Shown: positions 1 to 7,364 of the stretch, one piece after another
Position numbering within the stretch: position 1 is the first letter of the stretch
How the letters are laid out: the number at the start of each line of letters is the position of its first letter
Origin: Fen-1273 sp963748405
GTDB taxonomy: Bacteria; Bacteroidota; Ignavibacteria; UBA10030; UBA6906
DNA: 64,000 nucleotides
Direction: 5' to 3'
NCBI GenBank assembly: GCA_963748405.1
Contig: CAVVIT010000011.1
Location: forward strand, 620,001 to 684,000
Program-made: the position numbers and the translations under genes
Notes under the pieces: generated by a model
Seen by the model: the letters and a program-made list of their open reading frames with translations, nothing else
What the model was told of the DNA's origin: nothing
Databases searched by the model: none

Positions 1-243
1 TCCGCGACCGTGGGCGGGGGAGCTCTCACGATGGCGGTGTTCGCGCTCGGCATGACGCCCTCCCTGAGCGCGCTCGGGGGATTCTCGTCCCTCTTCTCGG
101 CGCGGATGCGCAGGGGGGCGGAGCGCCTTGCCGCGGCGTCGATACTCCTGATGGGAATTGTCCTCCTCCTGCGCGGCCTGCACATCCCCTTCCTGGGCCT
201 GGTGGAGCCGCAGGGAGCCGCCTGCTGCAGTCCGGCGGCGTGA
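1..243 (+). CDS. C-terminal end of a TauE/SafE (sulfite exporter-like) membrane protein, partial
   Basis: The reading frame is open from base 1, so only the last 80 residues are present. The visible part has a Gly-rich membrane stretch with a GGALTMAVFALG segment and a second hydrophobic helix, followed by a short tail ending CCSPAA. This matches the C-terminal half of the small TauE/SafE family proteins that commonly sit at the end of cbb3 oxidase assembly loci. The next gene starts at or just after its stop codon. The role, probably metal or sulfur-anion export during oxidase assembly, is inferred from the family and context. The Cys pair in the tail could bind metal but this is speculation. 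Confidence 0.6.
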   Translation, partial: SATVGGGALTMAVFALGMTPSLSALGGFSSLFSARMRRGAERLAAASILLMGIVLLLRGLHIPFLGLVEPQGAACCSPAA

Positions 244-305
244 GGATTCCCCCGGGGAAGAGGACCAATGTGAACGACATGTCAACAGCGACAGGGAGCA
301 GACGA

Positions 306-1118
306 ATGACCCGATTGCAGAAGTGGTTCCGGTACGCAGCCCCGCTCGGAGCGCTCGCGCTTGTGCTCGCCGTCCGGGGAAGCAGGCTCGAGGCGGGAGA
401 CAACGCCGCACCCGCGGCACCCCCGTCGACGCCGGAGTCGATCCAGGCCGGCGAGGTCGTGTTCTTCGAATACTGCGCGGGATGTCACGGCAGGCGGGCG
501 GACGGACGGGGACCGGAGTCGCTTAACCTCGATCCGAGACCCCAGAATCTCCGGAACGCGCAGTTCGTGAAACACCTGTCGGATGAGAGGATCTTCACCT
601 CGATAAGCGGAGGCGTCCGCGGGACGGCGATGCCGGCGTGGGAGCTCAACCTCTCGATCGAACGGCGCTGGAACGTCATCCACTACATCAGGTCGCTGAC
701 GGCCGACGACACGATCACGGTCCCGAACGGCATCGCCCGCCAGGCGGTCGACCCGGGAACGAAGAACCCGCTTCCCGTCGATGAGAAGTCCGCCGCCGCA
801 GGCCGCAGGGTGTTCCTCAATTACTGCGCAAGCTGCCACGGGCAGAAAGCGGACGGCCGGGGGATCCTTGCCCCCAACCTGGTCCCGGCGCCGAGAAACC
901 TCGTTGCGATCACCTCCTGGGGGGAAAAGCCGTTCATCGAGTATCTGTCGGACGCCCGGGTGTATGATTCGATCACCAACGGGGTGCCCGGCACGTCGAT
1001 GCAGCCATGGATCGGCGTTCTCGGCGACCTCGAGCGGTGGCAGGCGATCAGCTTCCTGCGGTTCGAGGGGAACAGGGAAAAGGAGGCGCGCGCGGGGGGG
1101 GAAAACGGGACACGGTAA
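306..1118 (+). CDS. Diheme c-type cytochrome, likely electron-donor subunit for the cbb3 oxidase
   Basis: A 270-aa periplasmic or membrane-anchored cytochrome c. The N-terminus MTRLQKWFRYAAPLG plus a hydrophobic run looks like a signal peptide or anchor. Two cytochrome c domains follow: heme motif CAGCH at residues 57-61 with a Met ligand in TAMPAW near 109, and CASCH at 174-178 with a Met ligand in TSMQPW near 232. I chose ATG 306 because AGGGAG lies 8 bases upstream; GTG 240, GTG 270 and ATG 279 are in-frame alternatives. It sits just ahead of ccoN, and the locus has no CcoP with hemes, so this protein probably supplies the two hemes that CcoP normally carries. The assignment as an oxidase subunit is an inference. 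Confidence 0.85.
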   Translation: MTRLQKWFRYAAPLGALALVLAVRGSRLEAGDNAAPAAPPSTPESIQAGEVVFFEYCAGCHGRRADGRGPESLNLDPRPQNLRNAQFVKHLSDERIFTSISGGVRGTAMPAWELNLSIERRWNVIHYIRSLTADDTITVPNGIARQAVDPGTKNPLPVDEKSAAAGRRVFLNYCASCHGQKADGRGILAPNLVPAPRNLVAITSWGEKPFIEYLSDARVYDSITNGVPGTSMQPWIGVLGDLERWQAISFLRFEGNREKEARAGGENGTR

Positions 1119-1186
1119 TTCGCATCATGCTGCAGATCCACTAACCCACACACAACACTGTCCGCCTGACAACGAAAGGGCTTCGT

Positions 1187-2545
1187 ATGAGTAATGCCAG
1201 CGTCGTCCACGAGGACACGAGCGCCCGGTGGTTCATCTACACGTCCGTGACGTTCTTTCTCGTGACAATACTGATCGGCCTCCTGATGGCCACACGGTTC
1301 GTGTTCCCTGAATTTCTCGGGGGGATCGCCGCGATAAGCACCGGGCGCGTCCGCCCGATCCACACGAACGGCGTTCTCTTCGGCTGGCTGCTCGCAGCGA
1401 ACATGGGGCTGGCCTATTTCGTGGTTCCCCGGCTCTGCGGAACGAAGCTCTACAGCGAAAAACTCGGGCTCGCCACGCTCGGACTCTGGATCGTCATCAT
1501 CCTGGGCGCCGTCGTGACGCTTGCCTCGGGGGACACGCAGGCGAAGGAGTACCTGGAGCTCAACACGACGTTGGACATCCTCGTGACGATCGCCTGGGTG
1601 ATGTTTTCCGTCAACATGTTTGTGACGATCGCAAAGCGCTCGAAGGAGCGTGAGCAGATGTACGTGAGCCTCTGGTACCTCATGGGCACGCTGATCTGGA
1701 CCGCCGTTCTCTGGATCGTGGGGAACCTTCCGGTCTATTCGGGGGTGAATGACGCGAACGTCAACTGGTGGTTCGGGCACAACGCCGTCGGCCTGATCTT
1801 TACCCCGATGGGACTCGCGATGGCCTACTATTACATACCGAAATCGACGGGGAACCCGCTCTACAGCCACAAGCTCTCCATCATCGGGTTCTGGACGATC
1901 GCGTTCCTGTACATCTGGAATGGCGCCCATCACATCCTCTTCGGCCCGATCCCGACCTGGCTGCAGACCGTCGCGATCCTCTTCAGCGTCTCGCTCCTGA
2001 TTCCGGTCTGGACCGCGGTCTCGAACTTCTACGGAACGCTCCGGGGGAAGTGGACGCAGGGGAATTACGTCGTGAAATTCCTCGTTGCGGGGACCACGTT
2101 TTACCTGCTCACCTGCTTCCAGGGGCCGATGCACTCGCTCCGCACCGTGAACCAGATCGTCAGCAAGACGGACTGGATCATCGGCCACGCGCATATGGCG
2201 GTCTTCGGGGCGTTCTCCTTCTTTGCGATGGCGGGCATCTACTACACGCTCCCCCGGATCCTGAAGCGCCCGATGTACTCGGACCGGCTCGGGGAATGGC
2301 ATTTCTGGCTCTCGTTCGTCGGGTTCCTGGGCTTCGCGGTCTCACTCTGGATCGGCGGGTTCCTGCAGGGACTTCAGTGGATGAACTACACGATTTCCTT
2401 CCTCGACACGGTGAAATCGATGTTCCCGTACTACGTGGTGCGGCTCTTTTCCGCCGTCATCATGATCGGGGCCCAGCTCCTGTTTGCGTTCAACGTCCTG
2501 AAGACCGCACGCGGCGGGACGCAACTGAAACCGGCCATGGCATAA
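1187..2545 (+). CDS. ccoN: cbb3-type cytochrome c oxidase subunit I (CcoN)
   Basis: A 452-aa catalytic heme-copper subunit of the cbb3 oxidase, which reduces O2 to water in the cytoplasmic membrane and pumps protons. About twelve membrane helices are visible. The ligand motifs are present in order: a low-spin heme His in RPIHTNGVLFGW, the CuB His in WWFGHNAV, the adjacent CuB His pair in GAHHILFGP, and the HxH heme pair in IGHAHMAVFG. Length is near the family norm of about 470. AAAGGG lies 7 bases before the ATG. ccoO follows after 18 bases. I saw no FNR-like box in the 68 bases upstream. Confidence 0.95.
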   Translation: MSNASVVHEDTSARWFIYTSVTFFLVTILIGLLMATRFVFPEFLGGIAAISTGRVRPIHTNGVLFGWLLAANMGLAYFVVPRLCGTKLYSEKLGLATLGLWIVIILGAVVTLASGDTQAKEYLELNTTLDILVTIAWVMFSVNMFVTIAKRSKEREQMYVSLWYLMGTLIWTAVLWIVGNLPVYSGVNDANVNWWFGHNAVGLIFTPMGLAMAYYYIPKSTGNPLYSHKLSIIGFWTIAFLYIWNGAHHILFGPIPTWLQTVAILFSVSLLIPVWTAVSNFYGTLRGKWTQGNYVVKFLVAGTTFYLLTCFQGPMHSLRTVNQIVSKTDWIIGHAHMAVFGAFSFFAMAGIYYTLPRILKRPMYSDRLGEWHFWLSFVGFLGFAVSLWIGGFLQGLQWMNYTISFLDTVKSMFPYYVVRLFSAVIMIGAQLLFAFNVLKTARGGTQLKPAMA

Positions 2546-2563
2546 CCGAACGGAGAACTGACA

Positions 2564-3223
2564 ATGAAATTCGAAGCCAAAGCGTTCCTGCTCGTCATCG
2601 TGGTCGCGGCGTTCATGTTCCTGGGGACGTATTTCACGATGATCGTCCCCCTCATGGACCAGTCGCTGTACACGCCCACGAAAGACGCAAAACCCTACAC
2701 CGCCCTCGAGCTGAAAGGCAAGCGGATCTACGAGAGGGAAGGGTGCATGTACTGTCACACCCAGCAGATACGGAACCTGCTCGAAGAAACCCAGCGCTAC
2801 GGCATGGGCGAAGAAGAAACGTTCAAGCGATTCGGCATCCGCGCCCTCATCCAGGCGCCCCCCTCCCAGCCGGGAGAATATGTGTACGATCAGCCCCACC
2901 TCCTGGGGACGCGCCGCGTCGGGCCCGATCTCGCACGGGTCGGCGGGAAATACGACAACACGTGGCATCTGAATCATTTCCGCGATCCGCGGAGCACGTC
3001 GCCCGGATCCCTCATGCCCGCCTACACGTGGCTGTACGACAAGGCGGGACAGCCGACGGATGAAGCGATCGCGCTCGTCGCCTACATTCAGAAACTGGGG
3101 ACGAATTACCGGTGGCGCGAGGAAGGTGTCGAGCAGGCGCGGGCCCTGGAGGCCAAACGGGCTCCCGCGGCCCCCGCACAACAAACCGCTCCGCCGACGA
3201 CAACACAGGGAGGTGCACAATGA
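2564..3223 (+). CDS. ccoO: cbb3-type cytochrome c oxidase subunit II (CcoO)
   Basis: A 219-aa membrane-anchored monoheme cytochrome c. An N-terminal transmembrane helix spans about residues 5-30, the heme motif CMYCH is at 61-65 followed by TQQIR, and the distal Met ligand is in GSLMPAY near residue 151. These are hallmarks of CcoO (FixO), which takes electrons from CcoP and passes them to CcoN. The last 30 residues are Ala/Pro/Thr-rich and probably flexible. CGGAGAA precedes the ATG. The stop codon overlaps the start of the next gene as ATGA, indicating translational coupling. Confidence 0.95.
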   Translation: MKFEAKAFLLVIVVAAFMFLGTYFTMIVPLMDQSLYTPTKDAKPYTALELKGKRIYEREGCMYCHTQQIRNLLEETQRYGMGEEETFKRFGIRALIQAPPSQPGEYVYDQPHLLGTRRVGPDLARVGGKYDNTWHLNHFRDPRSTSPGSLMPAYTWLYDKAGQPTDEAIALVAYIQKLGTNYRWREEGVEQARALEAKRAPAAPAQQTAPPTTTQGGAQ

Positions 3224-3411
3224 GCCAGCCCATCATCGAATACAACGACGATCCGATCCCGCAGAATAACGACCGGGGTCCGGGGTGGTTCCTGAAGATC
3301 GCCTACGTCGTCATCGCACTGAGCTGCGTGTACTATCTTTTCGCGAACTGGAACTGGAAATCGAACTACCAGGAACAGCAGGAAAAGATCAAATCCGAGC
3401 TCGCAAAGTGA
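3220..3411 (+). CDS. Small heme-less CcoP-like or CcoQ-like membrane anchor of the cbb3 oxidase
   Basis: A 63-aa protein with one transmembrane helix (about residues 23-43) preceded by an acidic EYNDDPIPQNND segment and followed by a charged Lys/Glu tail. The NDDPIP-x-WFL layout before the helix resembles the N-terminal anchor of CcoP, but there is no heme motif and the gene stops after the helix. It lies exactly where ccoQ/ccoP belong. AGGGAGGT 7 bases before the ATG and the ATGA overlap with ccoO make the start secure. It may anchor or stabilise the oxidase while the separate diheme cytochrome supplies the hemes. CcoQ-like is the alternative name. Confidence 0.75.
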   Translation: MSQPIIEYNDDPIPQNNDRGPGWFLKIAYVVIALSCVYYLFANWNWKSNYQEQQEKIKSELAK

Positions 3412-4688
3412 TCCCGTCACTCTCAACGTACCACCGGAAACGGCGTCTCGTCGAAGCGCTCAGCACCGCGGCCGTCGTCGTGATGCCGTTTCTGAATATT
3501 TTCCGGCTCGACATTCCCACGCTCCGGTTCTATTTTTTCAACAAGGTCCTCTGGATCGACGAGTTCTATCTCCTCTTCCTGGCCATGATGCTCATCCTCT
3601 GGGTGATCGTCATGTTCTCGATGCTCTACGGGAGGATATGGTGCGGGTGGATGTGCCCGCAGACCGTCGTGAGCGAGCTTGTCCGCTGGTGGGAGGTGAA
3701 GACGCGCCGGCTGTTCAGGGTTCCCCGTTCCGGGGGAGCCCTCTGGCGGCGCGCCGGTGCGACGGCCCTCGTTGCGGCGGGCGCGGCGGCGGTCTCCCTG
3801 TTCATCGGTTTCAATCTCGTCGCGTACTTCGTCGATCCCGTCTCGATGATCCGGGGGATCGCCGCGGGGACGCTGGGGGGCGTGACCGGGAGCATCGTCG
3901 CCGGGATCGGCGCCCTGGTATTCGTCGACGCGATGTTCTGGAGGGAGAAGTTCTGCGCGAAGGCGTGTCCGTACGGGATGATGCAGATGCTCGTCACGGA
4001 CGGGAAGACGCAGATCGTCCGGTACAAGACGGAGAAGGACGGGGAATGCATCGAGTGCAAGGCATGCCTCCGTGTCTGCTCGATGGGGATAGACATCCGC
4101 GAGTCGCCCTACCAGAGCGAGTGCATCCAGTGCGGGGAGTGCGTCGACGCCTGCGCGCAGATCCTCGCGCGGGTGAAAAGGCCCACGCTCATCAAGTTCT
4201 CCTGGGGGACGCACGAGACCGCCGGGGGCTTTGCGGCCCGGCTGGGGCTCGTGGACGCCAAGCGGTGGATCATGCTCGGCCTGACGCTCGCCTACACCGT
4301 CGTGCTTCTTGTTCTTGTCGACATCAGGCAGCCCCTCTCGCTCAGCGTCAGCGGGGACCGCTCGACGCTCTTCCGGAAGGGGGAGGACGGGCGCATCTAC
4401 AACGACTACACGATGAACGTCAGCAACCGGAGCATGACCGACGGTTCGTTCAGCCTGGAGTGCCTCCAGGGCCCGGCGGCGGAATGCACGATTCACCTGG
4501 GGGAGAACCCCCTCCCCTTGAAATCCCGTGAAGTGCGCACAATCCGGTTCTCGATAAGCACCGCCGGCGAGCATTTCCATCCCGGTCCGAACAGGCTCCT
4601 GCTGAAAGCGATGAGCGTCGCCGACACGACGGTGTCCGCGAATACCGAAGCGGTCTTTTTCATGCCCGAGCCCGCAGGCGGGCTCTGA
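3408..4688 (+). CDS. ccoG: CcoG/FixG family membrane polyferredoxin (cytochrome oxidase accessory protein)
   Basis: A 426-aa protein of the CcoG (RdxA/FixG) family, a membrane iron-sulfur protein that in other bacteria reduces Cu(II) for CuB insertion into cbb3 oxidase. Several transmembrane helices, a CGWMCPQ motif near residue 79, an FCAKACPYGMM motif near 183, and two 4Fe-4S ferredoxin clusters (CIECKACLRVC near 214, CIQCGECVDAC near 239) are visible, followed by a C-terminal Ig-like periplasmic domain. Start GTG 3408 overlaps the preceding stop as GTGA; no ATG fits the conserved N-terminus. Its position between the oxidase and ccoI is the classic fixNOP-GHIS arrangement. Confidence 0.93.
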   Translation: MIPSLSTYHRKRRLVEALSTAAVVVMPFLNIFRLDIPTLRFYFFNKVLWIDEFYLLFLAMMLILWVIVMFSMLYGRIWCGWMCPQTVVSELVRWWEVKTRRLFRVPRSGGALWRRAGATALVAAGAAAVSLFIGFNLVAYFVDPVSMIRGIAAGTLGGVTGSIVAGIGALVFVDAMFWREKFCAKACPYGMMQMLVTDGKTQIVRYKTEKDGECIECKACLRVCSMGIDIRESPYQSECIQCGECVDACAQILARVKRPTLIKFSWGTHETAGGFAARLGLVDAKRWIMLGLTLAYTVVLLVLVDIRQPLSLSVSGDRSTLFRKGEDGRIYNDYTMNVSNRSMTDGSFSLECLQGPAAECTIHLGENPLPLKSREVRTIRFSISTAGEHFHPGPNRLLLKAMSVADTTVSANTEAVFFMPEPAGGL

Positions 4689-4716
4689 AGGAATTGTTCC
4701 CCATCGTGGAGAGGAT

Positions 4717-4848
4717 ATGAAGCGAGCAATCTACGGTACGATAGCATTTTTCGTCGGCGTTCTCATCGTCGTCTGGGTGATCTCTCTCCAGCATCCGGTG
4801 AACGTTGTGAAGTACGAAGACGGTCGGGTCGTCGCGGCCGGACATTAG
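4717..4848 (+). CDS. 43-aa single-helix membrane peptide in the FixH position
   Basis: A very short gene: MKRAIYGTIAFF, a hydrophobic helix to about residue 24, then a hydrophilic tail ending VVAAGH. GAGAGGA sits just ahead of the ATG, and its TAG overlaps the GTG start of ccoI by one base, so it looks translated and coupled. In fix operons the gene between ccoG and ccoI is ccoH/fixH, a protein of about 150 aa with one N-terminal helix; this could be a minimal version of it. No sequence signature proves that. It is too acidic-poor and lacks the pattern of CcoS. Confidence 0.6.
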   Translation: MKRAIYGTIAFFVGVLIVVWVISLQHPVNVVKYEDGRVVAAGH

Positions 4849-7364
4849 TGGCGTTGCAGGCGAACGATCCGGCGCCCGCCGCCGGCGTGGAACCAGCCTG
4901 TGCTCTCTGCGGTCTCCGGCTCCCCCGCCACCCGCACCGGGCGCTCCTGCACGGGGAGGAAGCCCTCTTCTGCTGCACCGGGTGCAGGAAGGTGTTTCTC
5001 CTCCTGGCGGAAAGCGGCCTCCTCGAAGGGGATTTCCGGGCGTCCGATCTGTACCGGACCAGCCTCCGCCTCGGGATCATCGGCCGTCCCGATGACGATC
5101 CCGGGCCGGCGCCGGCGGGCCCGTCGCTGCAGGACGCATCGGAAGTCGTCTACCACATCGAAGGGATGTGGTGCTCCTCCTGCTCCTGGCTCATCGAAAA
5201 AGTCATCGCCTCGCACACGGGGGTCCTCCGTGCCAGCGTGATGTACGCCTCGGACACCGCGCGGATCTCCTACAGGCCCGAACTGGTCGCCCCTCCCGCG
5301 ATCGCCGGGGCGATCGAAAAGCTCGGCTACCGCGTTTCCTCCCACGAATCCGAACCCGATGCCCGCGCCGAAGAACGCCGCTTGCTCCTCGTGAAGATGG
5401 GCGTTGCCCTCTTCCTGATGATGAACATCATGTTCTTCAGTTACGTCCTGTACGTGGGGTACTTCCAGGAACTCGCGCACGAGATGACGGCTCTCGTCCC
5501 CTGGATCCTGCTCGGCCTGACGCTCCCGTCCGTGTTCTGGTGCGGCCTCCCGGTGCACAGGAAAGCGTGGGCGGGCCTGAGAAACGCGGCGCCGACGATG
5601 GAGCTGCTGTTCTCGATCGGCATCTTCGCCTCCTTCTTCTACAGCGTGCACTCGGTCATCGCCGGGGGCCTGGGCCTCTATTTTGACACATCCGCCAGTC
5701 TCGTGGCGCTCCTCCTCGTCGGAAAGTATCTCGAGATCTCCGCGAAACAGAGGGCTTCGGAAGGGATCGGCCGGCTCAACAGGATGCTGCCGAACAAGGC
5801 GCGCATCCTGGCGCCGGACGGCGAGCGCCTGGTGTCGAGCGAGAGGATCCGCGTCGGGGACGAATTTGTCGTCCGCTCGGGGGAAAAGATCCCCGCCGAC
5901 GGCGTCGTGGTCAGGGGGGAGGCGTCGGTGGACGAATCGCTTCTGACCGGCGAATCACGCCCGGTCCGGAAGGGACCCGGGGAGCAGGTCATCGGCTCCT
6001 CGATGAACGTCAACGGTCACGTCGTCATCCGCGCAACGTCCGTGGGGGAGGGGACGCTCGTCGCGGGGATCGTGCGGATGGTGGAGCGGGCCCTCTCGGT
6101 CAAATCCCCCCTGGAGCGGTCTGTCGACAGGATCGCCAGGGTCTTCATACCCGCCGTCCTCCTTCTTGCGCTCCTGACGGGGCTCGGTGTCTTCCTCTGG
6201 TCGCACAACGGCGAAGAGGCGCTTCTGAGGTCCATCACGGTCCTCGTGATCGCCTGCCCGTGCGTCCTCGGCATGGCGACTCCCCTGGCGATCGCGGCCG
6301 GCATCGGCAGCGCGGCGAAACGGGGGATACTGATCCGGGACGCGGAAGCGCTCCAGCGTGCCGCCTCGGCGACCGCCGTCGTGTTCGACAAAACGGGGAC
6401 ACTGACCGAGGGGAGGTTTGCATTCAGGGAATGCCGGGCGCCGGGCGGGGACGACCGGACGGCTCTCCGGCTCCTGGGATCGCTCGAGCGTTCCTCCAGC
6501 CACCCGCTGGCCGCTTCAATTGTCAGCGCCTGCGCGGAGCGAAGCATTCCCCTTGCCGAGGCGCTGGAAACCCGCAGCGTCCAGGGACGGGGAGTGGAGG
6601 GGAACGTCGGGGGGAGGCGTGTTGTGATCGGGACGGAAGCCTTCGTGCGGGAGGCGGGATTTTGTCCCGGCGACGGCGACCGGGCGTGGGCGGAACGGGA
6701 GCGTGCCGATGGAAAAACAATTACGTATTTTGGCCTCCAGGGAGACAGGGAGGCCGGCCTGTGCGCGTTCGGTGATCTCCTGAAGGAGGGGGCCGCCGCC
6801 GCGGTGCGCGCCCTGTCGGAAAAAGGACTGAATGTGGTGCTCCTTTCCGGCGACGCCCGGTCCACGGTGCTTTCCGTTGCCGCCGCCGCCGGCATCCGGG
6901 AGTGCGTGGCCGACGCCCTTCCCGCTTCGAAGGTCGAGGTGATCCTCAGGATGCAGAACGAGGGGGGAAGAGTCGTCATGGTGGGAGACGGCGTGAACGA
7001 CGCCCCCGCACTCGCCCAGGCCGATGTCGGCGTGGCGATGGGGTCCGGAACGCAGATGGCGGTGGAGTCCTCCGGCGTTACGCTGCTGCGCGACGATCTT
7101 TCACTCGTTCCGGAAACGATCGCGATCGCCGGGCGGACGGTGAGAACCGTGAGGCAGAACCTGGCATGGGCGTTCCTCTACAACTCGATCGGCCTCGTGT
7201 TGGCCGTGACGGGGGTGCTGAACCCGCTCATCGCCGCCGGGGCAATGATCGTCAGCAGCCTCACCGTCGTCCTCAATTCCGTGCGCCTGCGCCAGAAAGA
7301 GGGGAAGGCTCTGCAGATGATACTCGAAATCCTTGTGCCATGGAGGGAACCGAAATCCTCATGA
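4848..7364 (+). CDS. ccoI: CcoI/FixI-type heavy-metal (copper) translocating P-type ATPase
   Basis: An 838-aa P1B-type ATPase that exports copper needed for cbb3 assembly. In order: a Cys-rich N-terminal metal-binding domain (C18, C21, C42, C43, C46), an HMA domain with GMWCSSC (C109, C112), eight predicted membrane helices, the A-domain TGES, the intramembrane CPC motif near 469-471, the phosphorylation motif DKTGTLTEG at D514, the SSHPLA nucleotide-binding motif, and GDGVNDAPAL near 714. The CPC motif and HMA domain fit Cu+ transport. GTG start overlaps the preceding TAG. Its stop overlaps the peptidase start as ATGA. Confidence 0.93.
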   Translation: MALQANDPAPAAGVEPACALCGLRLPRHPHRALLHGEEALFCCTGCRKVFLLLAESGLLEGDFRASDLYRTSLRLGIIGRPDDDPGPAPAGPSLQDASEVVYHIEGMWCSSCSWLIEKVIASHTGVLRASVMYASDTARISYRPELVAPPAIAGAIEKLGYRVSSHESEPDARAEERRLLLVKMGVALFLMMNIMFFSYVLYVGYFQELAHEMTALVPWILLGLTLPSVFWCGLPVHRKAWAGLRNAAPTMELLFSIGIFASFFYSVHSVIAGGLGLYFDTSASLVALLLVGKYLEISAKQRASEGIGRLNRMLPNKARILAPDGERLVSSERIRVGDEFVVRSGEKIPADGVVVRGEASVDESLLTGESRPVRKGPGEQVIGSSMNVNGHVVIRATSVGEGTLVAGIVRMVERALSVKSPLERSVDRIARVFIPAVLLLALLTGLGVFLWSHNGEEALLRSITVLVIACPCVLGMATPLAIAAGIGSAAKRGILIRDAEALQRAASATAVVFDKTGTLTEGRFAFRECRAPGGDDRTALRLLGSLERSSSHPLAASIVSACAERSIPLAEALETRSVQGRGVEGNVGGRRVVIGTEAFVREAGFCPGDGDRAWAERERADGKTITYFGLQGDREAGLCAFGDLLKEGAAAAVRALSEKGLNVVLLSGDARSTVLSVAAAAGIRECVADALPASKVEVILRMQNEGGRVVMVGDGVNDAPALAQADVGVAMGSGTQMAVESSGVTLLRDDLSLVPETIAIAGRTVRTVRQNLAWAFLYNSIGLVLAVTGVLNPLIAAGAMIVSSLTVVLNSVRLRQKEGKALQMILEILVPWREPKSS

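Noticed and set aside
821..2302. 493-codon open frame on the minus strand
   Set aside because: It lies opposite ccoN, is full of Arg, His, Asp and Pro, and has no recognisable domain; it is a GC-rich shadow of ccoN.
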